NCBI GenBank assembly: GCA_045651165.1
Contig: JAZRRX010000006.1
Span: forward strand, 1 to 24,753
From: RGIG4608 sp045651165
GTDB taxonomy: Bacteria; Bacillota; Clostridia; Oscillospirales; CAG-272
DNA length: 24,753 nucleotides
Reading direction: 5' to 3'
Part shown: positions 8,430 to 15,305 of the stretch, in pieces
Position numbering within the stretch: position 1 is the stretch's first letter
Layout of the letters: every line of letters begins with the position of its first letter
Notes under the pieces: model-generated
Told to the model about the DNA's origin: nothing
Databases searched by the model: none
The model's input: only the letters and a program-made list of their open reading frames with translations
Position numbers and translations under genes: made by a program

Positions 8430-8489
8430 AAAAGTTAGTTTGTGTTTGTAATAAAAAACTCCCCAACAAATCAAAATTTGAAATACGAA

Positions 8490-9299
8490 TTATAAATCCA
8501 TATCAATGCTTCCGTCAAAAACCCTTGTAGCGTCCCCCATTAATCGAACGTTAAAATTCTCACTACAAACTACCGAAAGTTCACCACCAGGCATTGAAAT
8601 TTTAATTAATCTTCCAAAATCGCAATATCCACCAACAATTCCCGCAATAGCAGCCGCGCACGCGCCCGTGCCACAAGCAAGAGTTTCACCACTTCCGCGC
8701 TCAAAAACACGGACTTTTAGGTGGTTTTTGCCCAAAATTTCACAAAATTCGGTGTTTACACCATCCTCAAATCGCGGGTTTTTCTCAAAATGTCGCCCGA
8801 TTTTATCAAGGCTTAAAAAATCAACGTCGGGAACAAAGGTTACTTGATGCTCATTTCCGATATTAACCTCTCGCATCTCATATTTTTGAGCACAGATATC
8901 AAGAGAAAACATTTCCCCCACACGCGCAAATCCCATATCGACCGAGATTTTATCAACGTGCCCATTTTTAATGGTCAAAAATAGTTCACAAATTCCACTA
9001 TTCGTTTCAAGACGTATGCGACTTCTTCGAACAAAATTGCCCTCATATAGCAATTTTCCAACACATCTTGCGGCATTTCCACACATTTTTCCCTCACTTC
9101 CATCGGCATTAAAAATTCTCATTTTTGCATCTGCAATTTTTGAAGGACATATCAAAACAATGCCGTCAGCACCCACGGAAAAATGCCGTTTACTAAGAAT
9201 TTTTGCTAATTTTTCGGGTTCTGGGAGCTCTTTTAATAGACAATCAAAGTATATGTAATCGTTGCCTGCGCCGTGCATTTTTATAAAATCTAATCGCAT
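8490..9299 (-). CDS. dapF: Diaminopimelate epimerase
   Basis: The 269-residue PLP-independent racemase interconverts LL- and meso-diaminopimelate, the step after DapL. Both catalytic cysteines are present: C73 in KMCGNAARC and C209 in ETLACGTGA. The N-terminal MHGAGNDYIYFDC and the mid-protein GNEHQV motif (usually GNPHxV) also fit. Length is normal for the family. The ATG follows AAAGGAG. The left end of the 9314-9798 repeat begins just 14 bp upstream of the start codon and abuts the ribosome site, so the promoter must lie within or beyond that repeat. I could not identify it. The gene is probably co-transcribed with dapL. Confidence 0.95.
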   Translation of the reverse strand: MRLDFIKMHGAGNDYIYFDCLLKELPEPEKLAKILSKRHFSVGADGIVLICPSKIADAKMRIFNADGSEGKMCGNAARCVGKLLYEGNFVRRSRIRLETNSGICELFLTIKNGHVDKISVDMGFARVGEMFSLDICAQKYEMREVNIGNEHQVTFVPDVDFLSLDKIGRHFEKNPRFEDGVNTEFCEILGKNHLKVRVFERGSGETLACGTGACAAAIAGIVGGYCDFGRLIKISMPGGELSVVCSENFNVRLMGDATRVFDGSIDMDL

Positions 9300-9313
9300 A
9301 TGTGCTCCTTTGC

Positions 9314-9798
9314 TAAATTGGGATTTATAGGGGAGTTGGTTTATGTGGATGGCAGGGGGCTTTTTTGAAAAGCCGCCCCCTGCACCCCCGAAAAACCTTA
9401 GACCTATTTATAAATAAATTTCGCGCAAATTGTGTTGTTACACAACACATAACGATTTTTTCTGCATTTTAACAGGCGCAGAAAAAATCTTTAATTTGCT
9501 ATTTAAATTATAGATACAATACTATCTAAACCCTTATGCTTTATCTAAGTAAATTTTAGAAAATTACTCTCAAGGAGTGATTTTCGTAGTTTTGGAGTGA
9601 AATTCCAAGCGTCAAGCGTGCTTGTAAGATTGGAATTTTAATTCAAAACCGATAATTCATTTTTTTGAATTATCGAAAATTTATGCAAAACCTTCACAAA
9701 CCAATGCGATTGTTTTGCTCCGCTTTTTCAAAAGCGGAAGCCTAGCGGCTTGAGCGTCCCTATAAATAAAACTAACTCCCCGATGAATCAAAATTTGA
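9314..9798 (+). mobile_element. Complete copy of the long hairpin-rich intergenic element
   Basis: Most of the 607-bp gap 9300-9906 is this element; the rest is the promoter of the next gene. The left end is TAAATTGGGATTTATAGGGG and the right end, reversed, is TCAAATTTTGATTCATCGGG. Both continue into GAGTTRGTTTAT-like sequence. Hairpins in order: GC-rich (9352-9359 with 9376-9383); TGTGTTGT/ACAACACA near 9430-9449; a long hairpin at 9590-9648 with a nested CAAG/CTTG loop; a perfect 10-bp stem CGATAATTCA (9650-9659 with 9666-9675); TCCGCTTTT/AAAAGCGGA (9719-9738); and AAGCC/GGCTT (9738-9751). The left half recurs at 1-164 and the right half at 24480-24753, both inverted. No convincing ORF is present. 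Confidence 0.72.
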
Positions 9799-9837
9799 AG
9801 GTCAAAACTTGTTTTGCTATCAATATATGAAAAAAAC

Positions 9838-9866
9838 TTGCAAAAGTGAAAAAAGTGTGTTATACT
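9838..9866 (+). promoter_or_regulatory. Vegetative promoter for the acyltransferase gene
   Basis: TTGCAA (9838-9843), a 17-bp spacer and TATACT (9861-9866) with TGT before it (extended -10). It begins 40 bp after the end of the repeat element. Confidence 0.75.
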
Positions 9867-9906
9867 GTGTTCATAAAATCCAAATTTCAAAAGGTTGGAA
9901 AAAATT

Positions 9907-11208
9907 ATGAAGATTAAAAACGTTGTTCGCGATTACGATGAAGTAATGGCTATGGAAATTCCCAAACATTTCAAACCCAAAAAACCCAACATTTTTTGGC
10001 GTACACTTACAAGAGTTATTTCAATTCCTGCGCTCAAAAAAACACATTATGAATTCCGTGAGGTTGGGATGGAAAAGCTTGGCAAGGATGAGCCCGCGCT
10101 TATACTTATGAACCACTCAAGCTTCCTTGATTTTGAAATTGCTTACTATTCACTTTATCCAAGAAAATTCAACACGGTTGCAACTCTTGACTCCTTTGTT
10201 GGCCTTAATTGGATAATGAAGCAAATTGGTTGCTTTCCAACAAGAAAATTTATTGCAGATCTTCAACTTATTCGCGATATTAAATATTGTCTTACGGAGA
10301 ACAAATGCTCGGTGCTTATGTATCCCGAGGCGGCATATTCTTATGACGGAACAAAGACCACGCTTCCTGCAACTGTTGCAAAGCTTGTAAAAATGCTTGG
10401 AGTTCCTCTTTGTGTGTTTGAAACATTTGGCTCATATCTTCGCGACCCGATGTATAACAAGCTTCAAAACCGCGATGTTCCTGTTTCTGCAGAGCTTCGC
10501 TATGTTCTCTCTCCCGAGCAGATAAAACAGATGAGCGCGGACGAGATTCAGGCGATAATCGAAAAAGAATTTTCATTCGACCAATATCGTTGGCAGAAAG
10601 AAAACAATATAGTTATAGACGAGCCCTTCCGTGCAGACGGACTTGAAAGTGTGCTTTATAAATGTCCTCAGTGTCAAAAAGAGGGCAAAATGGAAGGTAA
10701 GGGAATTCATTTCACTTGCCACGAATGTGGAAAGGTTTGGGAACTCACCGAGCTTGGCTCACTCAAAGCACTCGAGGGCGAATCCGAAATCGACCACATC
10801 CCCGACTGGTACGCTTGGCAGCGCGAGTGTATAAGACAAGAGGTTCTTGACGGAACTTACGGCTTTGATGTACCCTGTGATATCTTTATGATTGTTAACA
10901 CAAAGGATGTATATCGCGTTGGCGAGGGACGAGTTTCTCACAATATGGAAGAAGGCTTCCACCTCACGGGATGCGATGACAGACTTGATTATCGTCAAAG
11001 TTCAAAATCAATGTACACATGCGAGGCGGCATTCCATTGGTACACTCTTGGCGACGTTATCGGCATGGGAAATAATCGCGCACTTTATTTTGCTTTGCCT
11101 AAAGAGGACGTTCACGTTGTTGGCAAGGCAAGACTTGCTACGGAAGAAATCTTTAAGATTTTGAACGAAAAAAAGAAAACAAAAAAAGAAGAAGCAAAAG
11201 CTGAATAA
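9907..11208 (+). CDS. PlsC-like 1-acylglycerol-3-phosphate acyltransferase with C-terminal zinc-ribbon domain
   Basis: The 433-residue protein has the LPLAT/PlsC catalytic motif NHSSFLD (H70-x4-D75) and a YPEAA block (P140-E141) in place of the usual PEGTR. This supports transfer of an acyl chain to a lysophospholipid or related acceptor at the inner membrane face. After about residue 240 comes a zinc ribbon (C253-x2-C256, C271-x2-C274), then about 140 residues with repeated Cys/His/Trp and a Lys/Glu-rich tail. A typical PlsC has about 200-250 residues, so the second half is an added domain. I chose ATG 9907 because AAGGTTGG lies at the right distance. The in-frame TTG at 9895 would sit directly on that site. 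Acceptor specificity is unknown. Confidence 0.82.
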   Translation: MKIKNVVRDYDEVMAMEIPKHFKPKKPNIFWRTLTRVISIPALKKTHYEFREVGMEKLGKDEPALILMNHSSFLDFEIAYYSLYPRKFNTVATLDSFVGLNWIMKQIGCFPTRKFIADLQLIRDIKYCLTENKCSVLMYPEAAYSYDGTKTTLPATVAKLVKMLGVPLCVFETFGSYLRDPMYNKLQNRDVPVSAELRYVLSPEQIKQMSADEIQAIIEKEFSFDQYRWQKENNIVIDEPFRADGLESVLYKCPQCQKEGKMEGKGIHFTCHECGKVWELTELGSLKALEGESEIDHIPDWYAWQRECIRQEVLDGTYGFDVPCDIFMIVNTKDVYRVGEGRVSHNMEEGFHLTGCDDRLDYRQSSKSMYTCEAAFHWYTLGDVIGMGNNRALYFALPKEDVHVVGKARLATEEIFKILNEKKKTKKEEAKAE

Positions 11209-11212
11209 AAAT

Positions 11213-11242
11213 AAAGAGGAGATTGTAAAATCTCCTCTTTTT
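11213..11242. terminator. Bidirectional terminator
   Basis: An 11-bp stem AAAGAGGAGAT (11213-11223 with 11230-11240) is followed by T residues. It separates the converging acyltransferase and lipoprotein genes. Confidence 0.9.
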
Positions 11243-11248
11243 GTAACT

Positions 11249-12004
11249 TTAAATTTCTGGATAGAATTTTCTTGAATAGCAACCTATCCACAACAATCCG
11301 GGAACACGCGAAAGTTCTTTCATAAATTGGGGCAGGTTTTCAAGCCGCACATCTTCAATAAACACTTTGCAGAGCAAGCTTTTTGAGGTTTGAATGTAGT
11401 GAAATCCTATTTCTTTTATCACATTTGCCCCAAAACGAGAGTTAATATATTCAACCAACAGTTGTTTCTCATCGATTTTGCCTCCAAAAATGATGCGTCT
11501 GTCAATGTTTATCATAATTGCATTTGATTTTAAATGTCTATCCCCTAAATTATAGTATCTTAAATCCACCTCACACAAATCAAAATCATGCTTATCGCAC
11601 GTGTCTGTGTAATTTGTGACTGCTGCATTGAATTTCAAGGCAACATCTTGAACGTCTTCTCTTGAAAGGATGGAACGGGAAATTGCATCTGTAAATGAAT
11701 AGAAACGACCACGTCTGTAAACGTATAATTTGTTTGAATCGTAATAGTTAATGATAATGTCATCGTCAATAATAACCGAGTTTTCTTTTGGTGCGTGATA
11801 TTCCGCATCAAGCATTACAATTCTTGCGCCGTTATACGTACCACCGTCGTAGTCGATGATTACGTCCTCGGGCTCTTTATCTTCAATTTTGAATTGACGA
11901 AGATATTTCTTCTTCATTTTGTAATCTTCATCCTGATTTGAGCACCCCACAAATAGAGGGCAAAGCATACAAATAACGAGTAATAAGCTTATTAGTTTTT
12001 TCAT
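11249..12004 (-). CDS. Lipoprotein of unknown function
   Basis: The 251-residue protein has a lipoprotein signal peptide: KK, a hydrophobic core, then LFVGC with the acylated cysteine at residue 21. After export it would be tethered to the outer face of the membrane. The central segment (GTYNGARIVMLDAEY, then NKLYVYRRGRFYSFTDA, then SREDVQDVALKFN) resembles a domain I recall from many uncharacterised exported proteins of gut Firmicutes. I cannot name the family. The ATG follows AAAGGA with rather long spacing. The gene lies downstream of another exported unknown on the same strand, 152 bp away across very AT-rich DNA, so the two may or may not be co-transcribed. Confidence 0.82.
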   Translation of the reverse strand: MKKLISLLLVICMLCPLFVGCSNQDEDYKMKKKYLRQFKIEDKEPEDVIIDYDGGTYNGARIVMLDAEYHAPKENSVIIDDDIIINYYDSNKLYVYRRGRFYSFTDAISRSILSREDVQDVALKFNAAVTNYTDTCDKHDFDLCEVDLRYYNLGDRHLKSNAIMINIDRRIIFGGKIDEKQLLVEYINSRFGANVIKEIGFHYIQTSKSLLCKVFIEDVRLENLPQFMKELSRVPGLLWIGCYSRKFYPEI

Positions 12005-12156
12005 GGGTTTAAATTCCTTTCGTATTAAATTCAGGTGTTTTTTATCCCTTCATATACATATACGAAAAAAATTGTGTTTTTTTCTGTTTTTTGAAAATTT
12101 TTATAAAAATTATAAAAATAATCGCAAAGATATGCATTTTTGATCAACTTGGATGT

Positions 12157-13086
12157 TCATTCCTCACCTCTAAAAAGCAATTCTTCAATGATATCAATTC
12201 TAATTCCAATAGCTTGATATTCTTCTGATTCGGGTTCTAATTCTTCCAATCGTTCAAAATATGGCAAAAGAATATCATAACAACCCATCAATTTTTTTTG
12301 TATTACCTCATCATGTGCTAATGCTTTACCGTCAACATAGTAACCATAATCTACCCAAAAAAGCATATACGTTATGCCGTTTTCATCCGTATGCAATCTG
12401 AAATCGCCAACATACCAACTTTTTTTATCAAGTGCATAAATTGTCAAAAATAAATGTTCGGAATTGTTGGCGACTTCATCAACAACAATAGCTGAACGAT
12501 AAAGAAGCATTTCTTCAAAAACATAAGCGTTAATTACATCGGTGCCAGTATATTTATCACTATTGATAATTGCGAGGTTCAAATAGAAGGTGGACGGTAT
12601 GTCATAATTCTTTCCGGTGATTAAATCTCGTTTGATTACCGAATCACAAAGAAAAAATATATCTTTTAATTTTTTACCTTCAAAGCTTATAGGAATATCT
12701 TCGTAACTACAATTATCAAATCGATACCAAGTAGAATCGTACAAACACAAAAAATATGCGCTTTCAAAATCGTTTTCTATCCAAAGCAGAGGATATTCCG
12801 TTTCGCTGTTTTCAATACACATTTCAGTTACTTGAATTATTGAGCCTAAACCTAAAACCGAATGCCTACCTTCTTCTTCAATTTTAGGGGACGTGGCAAG
12901 AAACTCAATATCTCTTTGTGTAAGAGAATCATCCATCGAATACTCTTCATCTGGAACTTTAGTCGTCGTTGTCGTCGAGCTTTTCTCGGTTGTGCTTGGC
13001 TCTTTTATGTTCATTATGAGCAATCCGCAAACCAGCGCAATGCAAACCAAAGCAACAACAATAAGTAAAATCAATCGTTTTTTCAT
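12157..13086 (-). CDS. Exported or membrane-anchored protein of unknown function
   Basis: The 309-residue protein starts MKKR and has one long hydrophobic segment (about residues 4-26), a Ser/Thr-rich linker (a run of Thr) and an acidic outer domain of about 260 residues. There is no good lipobox, so it is either a signal-anchor or a cleaved secreted protein. I chose the ATG at 13086 because AAAGGAAG is spaced correctly for it. The in-frame ATG at 13104 has no ribosome site. The domain is rich in Tyr, Trp and Asp and shows no catalytic motif I recognise. A candidate small RNA and terminator lie upstream on the same strand. Confidence 0.8.
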   Translation of the reverse strand: MKKRLILLIVVALVCIALVCGLLIMNIKEPSTTEKSSTTTTTKVPDEEYSMDDSLTQRDIEFLATSPKIEEEGRHSVLGLGSIIQVTEMCIENSETEYPLLWIENDFESAYFLCLYDSTWYRFDNCSYEDIPISFEGKKLKDIFFLCDSVIKRDLITGKNYDIPSTFYLNLAIINSDKYTGTDVINAYVFEEMLLYRSAIVVDEVANNSEHLFLTIYALDKKSWYVGDFRLHTDENGITYMLFWVDYGYYVDGKALAHDEVIQKKLMGCYDILLPYFERLEELEPESEEYQAIGIRIDIIEELLFRGEE

Positions 13087-13194
13087 AGTCGTTCTTCCTT
13101 TCATTTTATTTGAAAGTTATTATCTCTCATAATATTAATACCTATTTTCTTCAAAAAATTCTTCAAATTTTGAAAAATATTTTTTAAAAATTAT

Positions 13195-13232
13195 AAAAAA
13201 CCGCAGAGAAAGGCAATTTGCCCTACTCTGCG
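13195..13232 (-). terminator. Intrinsic terminator of the candidate small RNA
   Basis: A 7-bp stem (13202-13208 with 13226-13232) encloses an inner GGCAA/TTGCC. On the minus strand it is followed by six T residues (13200-13195). Confidence 0.75.
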
Positions 13233-13274
13233 TTCATTTTTCGCTTTCGGGCACAGTTTTTGTCCCTTTTCGTG
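13195..13274 (-). ncRNA. Candidate small RNA of about 80 nt, or an attenuated leader
   Basis: The gene-free stretch 13087-13404 holds a complete minus-strand transcription unit. It has a promoter at 13308-13280, a predicted start near 13274, and a strong intrinsic terminator ending at 13195. The predicted RNA has a first hairpin, GGGACA with UGU-G-CCC, then a GAAAGCGAAAAAUGAA spacer, then the terminator stem. No ORF of useful length with a ribosome site fits inside. It may instead be an attenuator for the 12157-13086 gene, which lies 109 bp downstream on the same strand. It matches no RNA family that I recognise. Confidence 0.4.
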
Positions 13275-13279
13275 TTTCT

Positions 13280-13308
13280 ATTTTATCATAAAAACAAATT
13301 ATTGTCAA
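13280..13308 (-). promoter_or_regulatory. Minus-strand vegetative promoter of the candidate small RNA
   Basis: TTGACA (13308-13303), a 17-bp spacer and TAAAAT (13285-13280) preceded by TGA. It diverges from the fhs promoter. Confidence 0.65.
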
Positions 13309-13339
13309 CGAAAATATATAATTAAGTTTTTTGCTATCC

Positions 13340-13368
13340 TTGACAAAGAAAATATAGTTTGATATAAT
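13340..13368 (+). promoter_or_regulatory. Vegetative promoter for the fhs operon
   Basis: A consensus TTGACA (13340-13345), a 17-bp spacer and TATAAT (13363-13368) with TGA before it. The predicted leader is only about 30 nt, so there is no room for a riboswitch. Confidence 0.85.
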
Positions 13369-13404
13369 AAAAATGATATAATCAACCTCAAAGGAGGACT
13401 AAAA

Positions 13405-15084
13405 ATGGCATATTTAACTGATATTGAAATTGCAAAACAATGCAAAATGAAAAATATTTATGAAATCGCGCGCGTGGCTGGGATTGACGATGATTTTGTT
13501 GAGCCCTATGGCAAGAATAAGGCTAAAATTTCACTTTCTTATCTCGATTCTAAAAAGGATGTGCCCGATGGCAAATTAGTGCTTGTAACTGCGATTACTC
13601 CCACTCCTGCAGGTGAGGGAAAGACCACAACAACCATTGGTCTTGCAGACGGACTTGCAAAAATTGGAAAGAGCGTTGTAACAGCACTCCGTGAGCCATC
13701 CTTGGGTCCCGTTTTTGGAATTAAAGGTGGTGCCGCAGGTGGTGGATATGCCCAAGTTGTGCCAATGGAGGACATAAATCTTCATTTTACAGGTGACTTC
13801 CACGCGATTGGTGCTGCAAATAACTTGCTTTGTGCAATGCTTGACAACCACATTTATCAAGGAAATGAATTGAGAATAGATCCCGAAAAAATCACCTTGC
13901 GCCGTTGTGTTGATATGAATGACCGTCAGCTCCGCTGCGTTCAGGATGGACTTGGTCGCCGTGTGGATGGCGTGCCGAGAATGGATGGCTACGATATTAC
14001 AGTTGCGAGTGAGGTTATGGCAATTTTCTGCCTTGCATCCTCTCTCGAAAATTTGAAAATGCGCCTATCTCGAATGATAGTGGCATACAACGTTGATGGT
14101 GAGCCTGTAACAGCAGGTGATTTGAAGGCGGCAGGGGCTATGACGGCACTTTTGCGCGATGCGCTTTCTCCAAATCTTGTTCAAACACTTGAGGGCACAC
14201 CCGCGTTCGTTCACGGTGGACCTTTTGCCAATATTGCTCACGGATGTAACTCCGTAATTGCGACAAGAATGGCTCTTAAAACCGCTAAATATACAATTAC
14301 CGAGGCGGGCTTTGGCGCGGACCTTGGTGCTGAAAAGTTCCTTGACATCAAGTGCAGAATGACGGGACTTAAACCCAACGCCGTTGTGCTTGTTGCCACA
14401 ATTCGCGCACTTAAAATGCACGGTGGACTTGCAAAGGACGAGCTTGGAAATGAAAATCTCGAGGCGCTTGAAAAGGGAATACCCAATCTTTTGCGTCATC
14501 TTTCAAATATTAAGGACGTTTATCATCTTCCTTGTGCGGTTGCGCTTAACAAATTCCCGACTGATACCGATAAAGAGGTTGAATTTATTATTGAAAAATG
14601 CCGTGCGCTTGGCGTAAACGTTGTTCTTTCTGATGTTTGGGCAAAGGGTGGAGAAGGCGGAATAGAGCTTGCTCGTGAAGTTGTTCGCCTTTGCGAAGAA
14701 GACAATTCTGATTTCGCGTTCTCGTACTCACTTGATGGCACAATTGAAGATAAAATTGAAGCGATAGTTAAAAATGTTTATCGTGGCATAGGAATAAATA
14801 TTAGTGATGAAGCAAAGGCGCAGATTGAATGTCTTAATGCGCTCGGATTTGACCGCGTGCCCGTTTGTATGGCAAAGACGCAGTATAGCTTTTCTGACAA
14901 CAAAGACCTTTTGGGCGCGCCCGAAGGCTTTGTGGTTACTATAAAATCGGTTAAGGTGAGCGCGGGCGCTGGATTTGTGGTTGCACTTACAGGGGACATT
15001 ATGACAATGCCAGGTCTTCCCAAAATTCCTGCGGCAGAAAAGATTGACGTTGACGAAAACGGTGAGATTGTGGGGCTTTTCTAA
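13405..15084 (+). CDS. fhs: Formate-tetrahydrofolate ligase
   Basis: The 559-residue cytoplasmic enzyme joins formate to tetrahydrofolate with ATP to give 10-formyl-THF, supplying one-carbon units for purines or the Wood-Ljungdahl methyl branch. The nucleotide-binding TPTPAGEGKTTTT is at 65-77, followed by EPSLGPVFGIKGGAAGGGYA and a DINLHFTGDFHAI block. Length (about 556 in the family) and sequence are typical from end to end. The start has an AAAGGAGG site and a near-perfect promoter. It is the first gene of a tight plus-strand run, and its stop overlaps the next start (TAATG). No other one-carbon gene lies in the window. Confidence 0.97.
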   Translation: MAYLTDIEIAKQCKMKNIYEIARVAGIDDDFVEPYGKNKAKISLSYLDSKKDVPDGKLVLVTAITPTPAGEGKTTTTIGLADGLAKIGKSVVTALREPSLGPVFGIKGGAAGGGYAQVVPMEDINLHFTGDFHAIGAANNLLCAMLDNHIYQGNELRIDPEKITLRRCVDMNDRQLRCVQDGLGRRVDGVPRMDGYDITVASEVMAIFCLASSLENLKMRLSRMIVAYNVDGEPVTAGDLKAAGAMTALLRDALSPNLVQTLEGTPAFVHGGPFANIAHGCNSVIATRMALKTAKYTITEAGFGADLGAEKFLDIKCRMTGLKPNAVVLVATIRALKMHGGLAKDELGNENLEALEKGIPNLLRHLSNIKDVYHLPCAVALNKFPTDTDKEVEFIIEKCRALGVNVVLSDVWAKGGEGGIELAREVVRLCEEDNSDFAFSYSLDGTIEDKIEAIVKNVYRGIGINISDEAKAQIECLNALGFDRVPVCMAKTQYSFSDNKDLLGAPEGFVVTIKSVKVSAGAGFVVALTGDIMTMPGLPKIPAAEKIDVDENGEIVGLF

Positions 15085-15305
15085 TGGAAAAATTATTTAG
15101 AAAAGAATATTTGCCTGCAATTTTGCTCTATATCGTCTCAGCTGCACTTTTCATAGTGTCCGTTGTAATGTTTATTACTCATAATATCCATTGGGCAACC
15201 GTTTTGTTGCTTGGTATAATCCTTATGCTTGTCGCCTCCTCCCAACTCGTCAAAATCGGCAAGAGATTGAGAAAGGAAGATGATAAAGGAGAATATAATG
15301 GGTGA
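15084..15305 (+). CDS. Small two-helix membrane protein of unknown function
   Basis: The 73-residue protein has a basic N-terminus and two hydrophobic helices (about 10-32 and 37-56). A highly charged tail (KIGKRLRKEDDK) follows. The start overlaps the fhs stop by one base (TAATG), so it is probably translated by coupling to fhs. Its last 8 bases overlap the transposase start downstream, so its present C-terminus may have been reshaped when that gene arrived. I do not recognise a family. Confidence 0.7.
   Translation: MEKLFRKEYLPAILLYIVSAALFIVSVVMFITHNIHWATVLLLGIILMLVASSQLVKIGKRLRKEDDKGEYNG

Larger units (their letters stand above)
8237..8481 (+). mobile_element. MITE-like element with inverted REP pair, between dapF and dapL
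   Basis: The left end is TAAATTGGGGTTTAACGGG with GTTAGT close by. The right end, read in reverse, is TCAAATTTTGATTTGTTGGG followed by GAGTT. It contains REP hairpins C (8293-8318) and D (8404-8429), head to head with 85 bp between them. A small TTTTC/GAAAA hairpin lies near 8369-8388. The element of about 245 bp fills almost the whole gap between the dapF stop (8490) and the dapL start (8212), so it should lie within the dapF-dapL transcript. No ORF is present. Confidence 0.7.

Noticed and set aside
9314..9798. Complete autonomous insertion sequence
   Set aside because: There is no transposase ORF and the reading frames inside are short and unsupported. At most it is a non-autonomous element.
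9681..9890. Minus-strand ORF of 69 codons upstream of the acyltransferase
   Set aside because: It lies across the repeat element and the promoter, follows hairpin sequence, and has no ribosome site.
9895..9906. TTG start four codons upstream for the acyltransferase
   Set aside because: The TTG overlaps the AAGGTTGG sequence that serves as ribosome site for ATG 9907.
13087..13104. Earlier ATG for the 12157-13086 gene
   Set aside because: Its only upstream sequence is AT-rich with no ribosome site, and the AAAGGAAG site falls after it.
13369..13404. THF or other riboswitch before fhs
   Set aside because: The leader after the mapped -10 is only about 30 nt, too short for any known folate riboswitch.
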